A DNA stretch of 64,000 nt from Bradyrhizobium sp. SZCCHNS1050 (GTDB lineage Bacteria > Pseudomonadota > Alphaproteobacteria > Rhizobiales > Xanthobacteraceae), in NCBI RefSeq assembly GCF_032484785.1, contig NZ_JAUETR010000001.1, forward strand, positions 1 to 64,000, written 5' to 3'. Shown here one piece after another: positions 8,398 through 17,452 of this stretch. The first letter of the stretch is position 1. Each line of letters opens with the position of its first letter. The notes under the pieces were generated by a model. It did no database searches and was not told where the DNA came from. It worked only from the letters and a program-made list of their open reading frames with translations. The position numbers were made by a program, and so were the translations under genes.

Positions 8398-9048
8398 ATG
8401 GCCCCGGCTCGAAAAGCCCCGATTTCCCCGCGAAAACTGCCGCAACAGGCACGCTCGGCCGACCTCGTCGCGGCCATTCTGCAGGCGGCTGTTCAGGTTT
8501 TGACCAAGGAAGGCGCGCAACGTTTCACCACGGCCCGTGTCGCCGAGAAGGCCGGCGTCAGCGTCGGCTCGCTCTATCAGTACTTCCCGAACAAGGCGGC
8601 GATCCTGTTCAGGCTGCAGAGCGACGAGTGGCAGCAGACGACGAAACTGCTGCACGGCATTCTGGAGGACACGCGCCGTCCGCCTCTGACGCGATTGCGC
8701 GCGCTCGTTCACGCGTTCCTGCAATCGGAGTGCGACGAGGCCGCCGTACGCGGCGCGCTCGACGACGCCGCCCCGCTCTATCGCGACGCGCCCGAGGCAC
8801 GCCAGGCCAGGGCCAGTGGCCGCCGCGCCATGCTCGCCTTCATGCGCGAGGTGCTGCCTCGTGCCGGAGAGACCGAGCGCGCGCGTGCCGCCGACCTGAT
8901 CAAGACGACGCTCGGTCAGGTCGGCAAGCACTTCTCGGAGACACCGCGAAGCCGGGCCGAGATATCGGCCTATGCCGATGCGATGGCCGACATGTTCTGT
9001 GCGTACCTCTCCACCGCGAACAAGCCCCACAGACGTAAGGCCGGGTAG
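8398..9048 (+). CDS. TetR-family transcriptional regulator
   Basis: 216 residues. The N-terminal DNA-binding domain (about 20-70) shows the TetR pattern: ILQAAVQVLTKEGAQRFTT, then AEKAGVSVGSLYQYFPNK, the recognition-helix motif. The C-terminal part is helical and variable, as expected for ligand binding and dimerisation. It is divergent from the methyltransferase gene with a palindromic site between, so it probably represses that gene and itself. The inducer is unknown. A strong palindrome (9100-9122) 50 bp beyond the stop may end its transcript. Confidence 0.88.
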   Translation: MAPARKAPISPRKLPQQARSADLVAAILQAAVQVLTKEGAQRFTTARVAEKAGVSVGSLYQYFPNKAAILFRLQSDEWQQTTKLLHGILEDTRRPPLTRLRALVHAFLQSECDEAAVRGALDDAAPLYRDAPEARQARASGRRAMLAFMREVLPRAGETERARAADLIKTTLGQVGKHFSETPRSRAEISAYADAMADMFCAYLSTANKPHRRKAG

Positions 9049-9099
9049 TCCTAGAGCCGGCGCCTCTCCGGTCAAGCGGCCTCTCGGGGCACTCCCGCC

Positions 9100-9122
9100 A
9101 TGCGCGGGCTTGTCCCGCGCAT
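9100..9122. repeat. REP-like perfect palindrome
   Basis: ATGCGCGGG, loop CTTGT, CCCGCGCAT: a perfect 9-bp stem. The text CGCGGGCTTGTCCCGCGCATCCACG resembles a short extragenic palindromic repeat I recall as frequent between genes in Bradyrhizobium and Rhodopseudomonas. It sits just after the TetR gene and could also act as a terminator or mRNA stabiliser. Only one copy is seen in this window. Confidence 0.6.
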
Positions 9123-9345
9123 CCACGCCTCTCCCACGCAAACTGGGAACCTCTGCACGGCCACGGGCTGCCGCGACACTACGTTGACTTGATGCCGTCG
9201 TATCCCAGATCGCCGCCGACTTGATGCAGCGCCGCAGGTCGGGTGCCCGCAGCCAACAACGGACCTCTCATCAGACTCCGGGAGTGCCCGTTAAGGGCGA
9301 TGTCCGGACACGACAGAGGCGCCCGACCGTGTCGCGAATGACCCT

Positions 9346-10905
9346 GGCTGTGTGAAAACGCTGCGCGGCTGTTATGATTCTCCAGTGATTCTTTTGGGGG
9401 AATCGATGAGGCGCTTCGTTGAAGAGGCGGATCGTGGGCAATGGACGCTGTTGCCTGAATGCCTCGATGATTTCATTGACGAGAGCAACCCCGTTCGCGT
9501 GATCGACGCATTTGTCGAAGCGCTCGATTTGTCTGAGATGGGTTTTGAAGGGGTGGAGCCGGCAGCCACCGGTCGGCCGTCGTACCACCCCTCGGTTCTC
9601 CTGAAGCTTTACATCTACGGCTATCTGAACCGGGTGCAGTCGAGCCGGCGGCTCGAACGGGAGGCCGGCCGCAATCTCGAGGTGATGTGGCTGCTGGGTC
9701 GGCTCGCGCCCGATCACAAGACCATCGCCGACTTCCGTAAAGACAACGGCCTGGCGCTTCGCATGGTCTGTGCGCGCTTTGTCGAACTCTGCCGTGGGAT
9801 GGGCCTTCTGGCGACGGCGAGCGTCGCCATCGATGGCAGCAAGTTCAAAGCCGTGAACAACCGAGACAAGAACTTCACACGGGCAAAGGTCCAACGGCGG
9901 CGTGCTCAGCTGGAGGAGAGCGTCGCGCGTTATCTGAGCCAACTTGACACGGCCGACCGCCAGGAGCCGACAGAGGCGCTGGCTGCGAAGGTGACGAGAC
10001 TTGCCGAGAAGCTCACGAAGCTGAAGGAGGAAATGGGCAAGCTTGCCGCGTATGAGAAGCAGATGCTTGCGTCGTCCGATCAGCAAATCTCTCTGACCGA
10101 TCCCGACAGCCGCTCGATGGCAACGAGCGGCCGCGGCTCCGGCGTTGTCGGCTACAATGTACAGGTCGCCGTGGACACCGAGCACCATCTGATTGTGACG
10201 CACGAGGTCACGAACAGCGGTTCAGATCGCGCCCAACTTGCTAACATGGCCAAACAGGCAAAGGCCGTTCTCAAGAGCGAGACGCTCGACGCTGTAGCCG
10301 ATCGCGGCTACTTCAATAGCCCAGAGATCCTCGCGTGCCACGAGGCCGGAATCACGGTGACGCTGCCCAAGCCGCAGACGTCAAATGCTAAGTCGGAGGG
10401 ACGCTTCGGTAAGCAGGACTTTGTCTATTTGCCAGAACAGGATGCCTATCGCTGCCCAGCTGGAGAGCGATTACCGTATCGCTATACAAACGAAGAAGAC
10501 GGCAAGGTGTTGCGGCGCTACTGGACCACAGCCTGTCAAACCTGTTCGCTCAAATCCCAGTGCACGCCGGGGCCGGAGCGGCGGATTACACGGTGGGAGC
10601 ACGAGCATCTGCTTGAGGCAGTGCAGCAGCGCCTTGACGCAAACCCGGAAGCGATGCGCCAGCGGCGCGAGACGGTCGAACATCCGTTCGGCACGATGAA
10701 GGCCCGTATGGGAGCGACGCACTTCCTCACTAAATCGCTCCCAAAAGTAGCCGCCGAGATGGCCCTATCGGTTCTGGCCTACAACCTCACACGGGTCATG
10801 AACATCGTCGGGGTCAAGCCGTTGATCGCGGCAATCACAGCCTGAGAAACGCCCGCGTCCTCGTGGTCAGGACGGACGTCCGCAAGGCCGTTTTTACACG
10901 ACCAA
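9346..10905 (+). mobile_element. IS1182-family insertion sequence
   Basis: The left end reads GGCTGTGTGAAAACG and the right end, reverse complemented, TTGGTCGTGTAAAAACG, giving imperfect terminal inverted repeats. The hexamer GACCCT occurs directly outside both ends (9340-9345 and 10906-10911) and may be the target duplication; its alignment with the repeats is ambiguous by about one base. Length is about 1560 bp with one intact transposase. It lies between the TetR gene and the exported repeat protein without breaking a recognisable gene. Confidence 0.8.
9406..10845 (+). CDS. IS1182-family transposase
   Basis: 479-residue DDE transposase. The N-terminal transposase domain includes GRPSYHPSVLLKLYIYGYLN (about 60-80), typical of IS1182/IS5-like enzymes. 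The catalytic core has SVAIDGSKFKAVN (first Asp), DAVADRGYFN (second Asp) and ETVEHPFGTMKARMG (Glu). A Lys/Glu-rich coiled-coil insertion lies around 165-225 and a Cys cluster (TTACQTCSLKSQC) follows at about 380. ATG at 9406 after GGGGGAATCG was chosen; the frame starts further upstream at 9352. The gene is intact. Confidence 0.93.
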   Translation: MRRFVEEADRGQWTLLPECLDDFIDESNPVRVIDAFVEALDLSEMGFEGVEPAATGRPSYHPSVLLKLYIYGYLNRVQSSRRLEREAGRNLEVMWLLGRLAPDHKTIADFRKDNGLALRMVCARFVELCRGMGLLATASVAIDGSKFKAVNNRDKNFTRAKVQRRRAQLEESVARYLSQLDTADRQEPTEALAAKVTRLAEKLTKLKEEMGKLAAYEKQMLASSDQQISLTDPDSRSMATSGRGSGVVGYNVQVAVDTEHHLIVTHEVTNSGSDRAQLANMAKQAKAVLKSETLDAVADRGYFNSPEILACHEAGITVTLPKPQTSNAKSEGRFGKQDFVYLPEQDAYRCPAGERLPYRYTNEEDGKVLRRYWTTACQTCSLKSQCTPGPERRITRWEHEHLLEAVQQRLDANPEAMRQRRETVEHPFGTMKARMGATHFLTKSLPKVAAEMALSVLAYNLTRVMNIVGVKPLIAAITA

Positions 10906-10991
10906 GACCCTAACCGGAAAGTCGCGTAACACAAAAGATAATGGGGTGATCTCGTGCAACGTGTTCATATAGCGATCGCGGGCCTGCGAGC

Positions 10992-12827
10992 TCAGTCCGA
11001 TAATCGGCCCGCAATCTTTACGAGGGCCTCGGCTGTCGTGTTCTTGTAAGGCTGCGCGTACGCGATCTGCATGGCCTCGGCGAAGCTCGCCATAGCATCG
11101 GCCGTGAGGCCCGCCTTCGCCTGCGCACCGCCGATTGACGCTAGGGCTTCGACCTGATCGCGCCCCCAGGTGACGTGTTGCGTCACCTGCTTCGCCTGGT
11201 CGATCCTGCCGGCTTCAGCCCGGGCCTTGGCAATCGACGCGAGCAGCTCGGAGCGACGATAGAGATTGTCCTCGGCCCCGGCGGCATCGATTGCTTCGGC
11301 GATCCGTCCAGCCTCGGCGAGCCCCTCGGCGACGACGCCTTGCCCTTGGGGAATGATATCAGGACCCAGCCTGAGCGCCGACGCGTTTTGAAAGGCGTCC
11401 ACCGTGCTGCCGGCTCTTGCTTGCGCCTTGGCGATCGCGCGCAGTGCATAGCGACGGTCATAGTCGACGTTGACGAGCTTGCCATCGCTCATGACCTTTG
11501 CGACATATCCCGACGTAGCCATGGTACCGCCGATCAGTCGGGTGACATGGAGGGCTTCATCGATCAGATCAGCATCCGCTTGTGAGACGGCGATTTTCGA
11601 CAAAAGCCCGTCGTTCGGTTGGAACGACAACGCAGCTTGGACGGCCCGGTCGAAGGACGCGATCGATTGTGTGGCCATGCCGGCCTTCGCTTGCGCCTTG
11701 GCAATGGCGTGCCAAGCGAAGGCGCGTGGTTTGTCCTGATCGATTGGCTCCGCGAGCGCGATTGCTTCGTCCAGGCGGCCGTTGTTCGCCAACGTCGTTG
11801 CGATAAGGCAGAGCACGGTGGCGCGCTGCTCTCCATCCGTGAAGGCGGCGACGAAATCTCGGACATTATCAGGGACCTTGGCCTTCACAGGCGAACTGGG
11901 CGTCGTCGCCTCATCGGCGATGAGATCGGGCGTCAGCCGAGGCTCGAGAATGTGCCCGAGCACGATGCCGCGCTCCCATCGGTCATCGATCGAGCGCGCA
12001 ACTTCCAAGGCCGAACCGACCGCACCGGCCCGCGCTAGCGCGACGCCAATGGCTGCAAACGTCTGGGCGCGCTCCATCGAGCGCGGGACCAGTCTCGCAA
12101 CCCGCATGGCGTCGGCGACTTTTCCCGCGCGGGCCTGCGCTTGCGCGATGATGGCGAGCGCCGGGATGAATTCCGAGGGGTGATGAACGCCCGTCGTCGC
12201 TATGGGCGGCGGATACCGCTGTTCGACCGCTAGCACTGTTTGAAGCGCGGCCACGATCTTGTCGTCCTCTCCCCGCGCCACTGCGCTGGCGCGCAGCTCC
12301 CAGGTCACCCGGCGTATGATGAGGGCACGATCCGGCAAGTCCTCGATCGCCTGCACCCGTCGAAGCGCATCGTCAAGCCGGCCGGCGTTCCCCTCTGCAA
12401 TCGCGATCGCCCCGAACGCCGCGGCCTGTACGTGGCGGTTCTCGATCGATTTGGCGGTCTTCAGCGCGTCGGCGAGCTTGCCGGCCTGCGCCTGAACCTG
12501 CGTGATGATCTCGAATGCGTCGTCGCGACGATAGCTATCCTTCGCGATTGACTTTGCGGCCTGCACGGCCAGATCGATCGTCCTGGCGGCCCCAGTGAAC
12601 AGGCCGGCCTTCAACTGTGCCTTGGCAATCTCGCCGAGCTTGTGCGCAGACAAATGCGGGTCGTCGATGGTGCGGGCGACCTCTGCGGCCTCACGTAGGA
12701 CGCAGGCCCGTCTCGGGGCTATGAGGCATTCATCCCAACTGGCGTCGGACGCGTTCGCGACCGATTGAGCGGCTGCACCGTATGCCAAAGCGAGGATGAA
12801 CGGGCGGATGATGATCGTCCAGATCAT
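10992..12827 (-). CDS. large exported helical-repeat (TPR-like) protein
   Basis: 611 residues beginning with a probable signal sequence (IIIRPFILALAYGAAAQSVA). The rest is made of repeated helix pairs of about 30-40 residues with a core like IAKAQAKAG and R/DxALxxAxxI (for example IAIAEGNAGRLDDALRRV, IAKAQAKAGMATQSI, IAKARAEAGRIDQA). This pattern predicts a TPR-like superhelical scaffold in the periplasm or at the surface. No enzymatic motif is visible. Its role is probably protein-protein interaction, but the partner is unknown. It stands alone next to an IS element. Confidence 0.65.
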   Translation of the reverse strand: MIWTIIIRPFILALAYGAAAQSVANASDASWDECLIAPRRACVLREAAEVARTIDDPHLSAHKLGEIAKAQLKAGLFTGAARTIDLAVQAAKSIAKDSYRRDDAFEIITQVQAQAGKLADALKTAKSIENRHVQAAAFGAIAIAEGNAGRLDDALRRVQAIEDLPDRALIIRRVTWELRASAVARGEDDKIVAALQTVLAVEQRYPPPIATTGVHHPSEFIPALAIIAQAQARAGKVADAMRVARLVPRSMERAQTFAAIGVALARAGAVGSALEVARSIDDRWERGIVLGHILEPRLTPDLIADEATTPSSPVKAKVPDNVRDFVAAFTDGEQRATVLCLIATTLANNGRLDEAIALAEPIDQDKPRAFAWHAIAKAQAKAGMATQSIASFDRAVQAALSFQPNDGLLSKIAVSQADADLIDEALHVTRLIGGTMATSGYVAKVMSDGKLVNVDYDRRYALRAIAKAQARAGSTVDAFQNASALRLGPDIIPQGQGVVAEGLAEAGRIAEAIDAAGAEDNLYRRSELLASIAKARAEAGRIDQAKQVTQHVTWGRDQVEALASIGGAQAKAGLTADAMASFAEAMQIAYAQPYKNTTAEALVKIAGRLSD

Positions 12828-13988
12828 GACTTTCCTGACTCCTGCCGCACCTTTCCACCATCGTGCTGTGGCCAGGAAATGGCAATGACTGGATGAGTTC
12901 CTGATGCCTGGTCAGTCGGTGTGTTCGACTTCTCGTTCGGGCTGAATGCGGACGCCGCCGGCTCGATCGCAGAGGTCTGCCTTAGTCACGGGCTGTCCTC
13001 CCGAACGTGCCCACTCCGCGGCTCCTGCCCCCCATGGCTGCCGGCTCGGCGCACCGCGCAAGTCTGCGGGCTCCGGCCAAATCCGCTCGTGAGCTCCCGC
13101 GCTTCATTTCGGCCGGCAGTTCGATAGGACATGCCCGCCCAGACCTCTGCGGAGGGTCGCGAAGACTTCATGGCCGGGCCGAGGCCCTGCCATGACGTCG
13201 CGGCAGAGGGACACAAACTGATTGTGATATGCCGAAGCCCCAGGGCTTGCGTGACGAGCCGATGGCTTCTCCTCGCGCGTGCGCGACGAAACGGAATTCG
13301 CCCGCGTTCTCAAGCTGATTTGCCCTGTCCAGTCCCGTAGCCGAAAATATTTCTGTTTCTTTTTTTCAGAACTCGTGATTGAATAGCGCCATCCCGCCCG
13401 ATCGAGAGGGGCGCTTCGCGAACGTCACGAAACGTTGGTGCGGGATGCGATGGCCGGTTCTCGTCGCAGCGTGCGTCACGCGCGCGGACGAACGATGGGA
13501 GCCGGACGGCGAAATCGCGTGGTCCTGATACTCCGATGCTAGTATCAAGTCTGCGACGAGGCTCGGCTTCGCGCAGGCGACGGTGGCCAGAAAGCTCGGC
13601 GCGCCGGGGAGAACGCGTATAAGCCGTAAGCCCGTTGCGCAGGGAAGGCCGGATGTCCGGCTGATCCTGTGGTAACCGCCGCGTGCTTCCTTTTTGCACG
13701 CGGGCCATGGGTGTCAGTCGACGCCCGGCCTTCCCTGTGCCCTCTCTCGATGGAGAGACGAACGGCAGACATCTCTCGGACGCCTTGCGCGTCGCGAGGA
13801 TGCGGGCGGCTGTCTCGTCGGATCTCGCGCAACACGGAACCAAAACCTCTTGCGACGCAGGCACATGAGAGACGTTCCTCTCCGATCTGGACTCCCAAAG
13901 CACCGTGAGCCACACAGAGGTCGCGATTGTGCTGCGCAGCGAGGCGCGGCACGAGGCCCGACGACGGGCCTGAACGAAGGAGACCCCC
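12828..13988. other. long non-coding region, repeat-derived
   Basis: About 1160 bp without a credible gene. Frames on both strands are Arg/Ser-rich and mutually overlapping. From about 13130 to 13890 the text (for example GATCGAGAGGGGCGCTTCGCG, GCGCAGGGAAGGCCGGATG, the divided TTTTTGCACGCGGG, and GGACGCCTTGCGC) resembles a degenerate multi-copy segment I recall from many Bradyrhizobium genomes, often mis-annotated as small ORFs. I see no terminal repeats or mobility gene. Confidence 0.5.
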
Positions 13989-14609
13989 GTGACTGCCCAT
14001 CTTCCTCCCCCGACCGGCCGCATCACCGAGCATCCGGCGCATCGCATCTTCGTCGATCGCTGGTCGCCGCGCGGCTTCAGCGACGAGGCGCTTCCCGAGA
14101 CGGAGCTCCTGACCTTCATCGAGGCGGCACGCTGGGCGCCCTCCTCCTACAATTCGCAGCCCTGGCGCTTCCTCTACGCGCTGCGCGGCTCGGCCGAGTT
14201 CGACACCTTCCTGGCGCCGCTGGTCGAGTTCAACCGCGGCTGGGCGCAGCATGCCGCGGCGATCGTCTACGTGCTGTCGAAGAAGACCTTCATCCCGGCG
14301 GGCAAGACCGAGCCGGCACCGACGCGCACGCATTCCTTCGATGCCGGCGCGGCCTGGGCCAATTTCGCCAACCAGGCCGCGTTGTCCGGCTGGATCACCC
14401 ATGGCATGAGCGGCTTCGACGTCGCCGCCGCGCAGACGGCCCTCGGGGTGCCCGCCGGTTTCGCCGTGGAGATCGCGATCGCGGTCGGCCGCAAGGGCGA
14501 TGGCGAAAAGCTGCCGGCCATGCTCAAGGAGCGCGAGAAGCCGAGCGCACGCCTGTCCATCGCCGAGATCGCCTCGGCCGGCCTGTTCCCGCAGCGCTTC
14601 GGCGGCTGA
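13989..14609 (+). CDS. nitroreductase-family oxidoreductase
   Basis: 206-residue FMN-dependent nitroreductase-fold protein. Family features are RWSPRGFSDEALPE, then EAARWAPSSYNSQPWRF (FMN-binding and dimer region, about 40-57) and the C-terminal PAGFAVEIAIAVGRKGD. It would reduce a nitro-, quinone- or enone-type substrate with NAD(P)H; the substrate is not identifiable. The start is GTG at 13989, preceded by GAAGGAG at the proper distance. It lies about 90 bp upstream of the sulfhydrylase gene, with a GCGGCGC-ACC-GCGCCGC hairpin between them. Confidence 0.85.
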   Translation: MTAHLPPPTGRITEHPAHRIFVDRWSPRGFSDEALPETELLTFIEAARWAPSSYNSQPWRFLYALRGSAEFDTFLAPLVEFNRGWAQHAAAIVYVLSKKTFIPAGKTEPAPTRTHSFDAGAAWANFANQAALSGWITHGMSGFDVAAAQTALGVPAGFAVEIAIAVGRKGDGEKLPAMLKEREKPSARLSIAEIASAGLFPQRFGG

Positions 14610-14623
14610 TCGATGTCGCAGGG

Positions 14624-14640
14624 GCGGCGCACCGCGCCGC
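14624..14640 (+). terminator. hairpin after the nitroreductase gene
   Basis: GCGGCGC and GCGCCGC form a perfect 7-bp stem with an ACC loop, 15 bases after the stop codon. There is no T-run, so it is at best a weak intrinsic terminator or mRNA 3' stabiliser between the nitroreductase and metY-type genes. Confidence 0.35.
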
Positions 14641-14701
14641 TCCTGACGGACCGCGAAATCTGTGGCAGAAGATGCGATCTGCTTGAGGAGAGTTGATCCG
14701 C

Positions 14702-15997
14702 ATGCCGCCGCCGAAACCGCCCGCCTTCGAGACCCTGAGCCTGCACGCGGGCCAGCACCCGGATCCCGCGACCGGCGCCCGCGCGGTGCCGATCTATCAG
14801 ACCACGTCCTATGTGTTCGACGACACCGAGCACGCCGCGGCGCTGTTCAATCTCGAACGCGCCGGCCACATCTATACCCGCATCTCCAACCCGACCACGG
14901 CCGTGCTCGAAGAGCGGCTCGCCGCGCTCGAAGGCGGCGTCGGCGCGGTCTGCACCGCGAGCGGCCAGGCGGCGCTGCATCTGGCCATCGCCACGCTTCT
15001 GAATGCGGGCGATCACATCGTGGCCTCCTCCTCGCTCTATGGCGGCACCATCAACCTGCTCGCGCACACGCTGCCGCGCTTCGGCATCACCACGAGCTTC
15101 GTCAAGCCCAGGGATCACGACGGTTTCCGCGCTGCGATCAAGCCGAACACGCGGCTCCTGATCGGCGAGACCCTCGGCAACCCCGGCCTCGAGGTGCTGG
15201 ACATCCCCAAGGTCTCGGCGATCGCGCACGCGGCCGGCGTGCCGCTCCTGATCGACAACACCTTCGCCACGCCCTATCTGAGCCAGCCGATTTCCCAAGG
15301 CGCCGACATCGTGATGCACTCCGCGACCAAGTGGCTCGGCGGCCATGGCATCGCGATCGGCGGCGCGATCATCGATGGCGGCCGGTTCGACTGGCGCGCC
15401 TCGGCCAAGTTCCCGCAGCTCACCGAACCCTATGCCGGCTATCATGGCATCGTCTTCGACGAGCAGTTCGGCGCGGCCGCCTTCATCATGCGCGCGCGGA
15501 CCGAAGGCCTGCGCGATTTCGGCGCCTGCCTGTCGCCGACCAACGCGTTCCATCTGCTGCAGGGCGTAGAGACGCTGCATCTGCGCATGGAGCGGCACGT
15601 CACCAACACCCGCGCGGTGCTGGAGGCGCTGACCGCCAACAAGGCCGTCGACTGGGTGCTGCATCCTTCGCTCGAGACCCATCCGGACCATGCGCTCGCC
15701 AAGGAGCTGTTGCCGCGCGGCGCCGGCTCGATCATCTCGTTCGGTATCAAGGGCGGACGTCCCGCGGGACGCAAGTTCATCGAGAGCCTGAAGCTGATCA
15801 GCCATCTCGCCAATGTCGGCGACGCCAAGACGCTGGTGATCCACCCCGCCTCGACCACGCATCAGCAGATGGACGCAGCCCAGCTCGCCGCGGCCGGAAT
15901 CGGCGAGGAGCTGATCCGGCTCTCGGTCGGCATCGAGGCGGCCGGCGACATCATCGACGATCTCGGACAGGCGCTGCGCGCCTCGCAGAAGGTGTGA
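14702..15997 (+). CDS. metY: O-acetylhomoserine aminocarboxypropyltransferase (sulfhydrylase)
   Basis: 431-residue PLP enzyme of the Cys/Met metabolism family. It makes homocysteine from O-acetylhomoserine and sulfide, the direct sulfhydrylation route to methionine. Family marks are FETLSLHAGQHPDPATGAR at the N-terminus, RAGHIYTRISNPTT, the PLP-lysine motif HSATKWLGGHG (near 210) and TLVIHPASTTHQQ near the C-terminus. Length is normal for MetY. ATG at 14702 lies 11 bases after AGGAGAG; an in-frame TTG at 14693 is too close to it. A hydrolase gene follows after four bases, probably in the same transcript. I looked for a SAM-II riboswitch upstream and did not find one. Confidence 0.88.
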   Translation: MPPPKPPAFETLSLHAGQHPDPATGARAVPIYQTTSYVFDDTEHAAALFNLERAGHIYTRISNPTTAVLEERLAALEGGVGAVCTASGQAALHLAIATLLNAGDHIVASSSLYGGTINLLAHTLPRFGITTSFVKPRDHDGFRAAIKPNTRLLIGETLGNPGLEVLDIPKVSAIAHAAGVPLLIDNTFATPYLSQPISQGADIVMHSATKWLGGHGIAIGGAIIDGGRFDWRASAKFPQLTEPYAGYHGIVFDEQFGAAAFIMRARTEGLRDFGACLSPTNAFHLLQGVETLHLRMERHVTNTRAVLEALTANKAVDWVLHPSLETHPDHALAKELLPRGAGSIISFGIKGGRPAGRKFIESLKLISHLANVGDAKTLVIHPASTTHQQMDAAQLAAAGIGEELIRLSVGIEAAGDIIDDLGQALRASQKV

Positions 15998-16001
15998 GCC
16001 C

Positions 16002-16784
16002 ATGCAACTGTCGATCGGAGATCACGAGGTCTTCGCTGCCACGGGCGGCCGCGAGTTCGATTCGTCCCTGCCCGCCGTCGTCTTCATCCATGGCGCCGGC
16101 TTCGATCATTCGGTCTGGGCGCTGCACAGCCGCTGGTTCGCCCATCACGGCTTTGCCGTGCTGGCGCCCGATCTGCCGGGCCATGGCCGCTCGACGGGGC
16201 CGGCGCTGCCGACCATCACCGCCATGGCCGATTGGATCGTCGCGCTGTTGCAGGCGGTGAACGCGAAGCCCGCTCACCTGATCGGGCATTCGATGGGATC
16301 GCTGATCGCGCTGGATGCCGCGGCGCGCCATCCCGATCGCGTGTCGGCGCTCAGCCTGATCGGCACCGCGGCAGCGATGACGGTCGGACCTGACCTCCTG
16401 AAGGCCGCCGAAGCCAACGATCACGCCGCCATCGACATGGTCTCGATCTGGGGCCTCGGTTTTGCCGCCGAGCTCGGCGGCAGCCGCGCGCCCGGGCTGT
16501 GGATGCATGGCGGCGCGCAGGCGACCCTGGAGCGCTGCGCGCCGGGCGTGCTGTTCAACGATCTCTCCGCCTGCAACGACTATCAGGATGCGCTGGCAGC
16601 GGCGGCCAGGATCAAGGTTCCGACGCGGCTGATCCTCGGCGAGAAGGACATGATGACGCCGCTGAAGGCCGGCAAGGCGCTGGCGGCTGCAATCGCGCAA
16701 TCGCGCACCATCGTGCTGCCCGGCGCGGGGCATACGATGATGACGGAATGTCCGGATGCGCTGCTCGACGCGCTGATCGAGTAG
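16002..16784 (+). CDS. alpha/beta-fold hydrolase
   Basis: 260 residues with the canonical fold. FIHGAGFDHSVW is the oxyanion-hole region, LIGHSMGSLIALD carries the nucleophile Ser in GHSMG (near 98), LILGEKDMMTP holds the acidic residue, and LPGAGHTMMTECP holds the catalytic His near the C-terminus. The ester or related substrate is unknown. It begins four bases after the metY stop codon, so the two are likely co-transcribed; the functional connection is unclear. Confidence 0.85.
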   Translation: MQLSIGDHEVFAATGGREFDSSLPAVVFIHGAGFDHSVWALHSRWFAHHGFAVLAPDLPGHGRSTGPALPTITAMADWIVALLQAVNAKPAHLIGHSMGSLIALDAAARHPDRVSALSLIGTAAAMTVGPDLLKAAEANDHAAIDMVSIWGLGFAAELGGSRAPGLWMHGGAQATLERCAPGVLFNDLSACNDYQDALAAAARIKVPTRLILGEKDMMTPLKAGKALAAAIAQSRTIVLPGAGHTMMTECPDALLDALIE

Positions 16785-16851
16785 CTTGCGGTCACGGTTC
16801 GCTCTTTGCTGCGACCTCGCGCCGCCGACATGCTCCTTTGCAGCGCGGAAC

Positions 16852-16879
16852 GGAGGGCGACGGCGAGCCGTTGCCCTCC
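16852..16879 (+). terminator. strong hairpin before the BA14K gene
   Basis: GGAGGGCGACGG and CCGTTGCCCTCC pair over 12 positions (one G-T) around a CGAG loop. It lies about 70 bases after the hydrolase stop and 28 bases before the next start. It may end the metY-hydrolase transcript or structure the 5' leader of the BA14K mRNA. No T-run follows. Confidence 0.4.
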
Positions 16880-16907
16880 GGCACAACGAACAGAAAGGAG
16901 CACGCAG

Positions 16908-17312
16908 ATGGATCTGCGCAAACTTTTGACGGTCGCCACCATCGGAACGATGTCGCTCGCGGCCGCATCGCCGCTCGCCGCAGCGCCGTTGCTGTCGAAC
17001 CACCCGGCGCCGACCCCAGCCGCGCAGAACGCGACCGAGCTGCAGCAGGTGCAATATCGCCACTGGCGCGGCGGTTACGGTCATCGCCACGGCTATTACG
17101 GCCATCGCTATGGCGGGCATCGCCACGGCTACGGTGCGGGTGCCGCCGCCCTGGGCGGTCTCGCGGCCGGCGCGATCATCGGGGGCGCCATCGCCAACAG
17201 CCGCGCCGAGGCCGCCAACGCCCAGGCCTATTGCGCCCAGCGCTTCCGGTCCTACGACCCGGGCTCCGGCACCTATCTCGGCAATGACGGCCTGCGCCAT
17301 TCCTGCCCGTAG
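16908..17312 (+). CDS. BA14K-like exported protein
   Basis: 134 residues. A signal peptide (LLTVATIGTMSLAAASPLAAA) is followed by a His/Gly/Tyr-rich stretch (WRGGYGHRHGYYGHRYGG) and a glycine-rich hydrophobic segment (GAAALGGLAAGAIIGGAIA), probably membrane-associated. The C-terminal AYCAQRFRSYDPGSGTYLG, with the two conserved cysteines (the second near the end, RHSCP), is the BA14K signature known from the Brucella immunoreactive protein. Function in non-pathogens is unknown. ATG at 16908 follows AAAGGAG. The next gene encodes another exported Gly/Tyr-rich protein. Confidence 0.82.
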   Translation: MDLRKLLTVATIGTMSLAAASPLAAAPLLSNHPAPTPAAQNATELQQVQYRHWRGGYGHRHGYYGHRYGGHRHGYGAGAAALGGLAAGAIIGGAIANSRAEAANAQAYCAQRFRSYDPGSGTYLGNDGLRHSCP

Positions 17313-17452
17313 CGACATCAAGGCCGATGCCGGTCTCCGGCATCGACCGCCGCCTGGACCCATGGCGCGTGACAAAACGTCCGCTGCGACAAATGCAACG
17401 AAGTTCGTCTCATCCGGTTGAGTATGAGCCTGAATCAACGGGAGACATCGGG

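Noticed and set aside
13545..14402. A minus-strand frame of 285 codons overlapping the nitroreductase gene
   Set aside because: Its upper part is the shadow of the nitroreductase and its lower part belongs to repeat-like sequence often mis-called as ORFs.
14610..14701. SAM-II or other methionine riboswitch before metY
   Set aside because: The gap contains a GC hairpin but none of the conserved SAM-II core.
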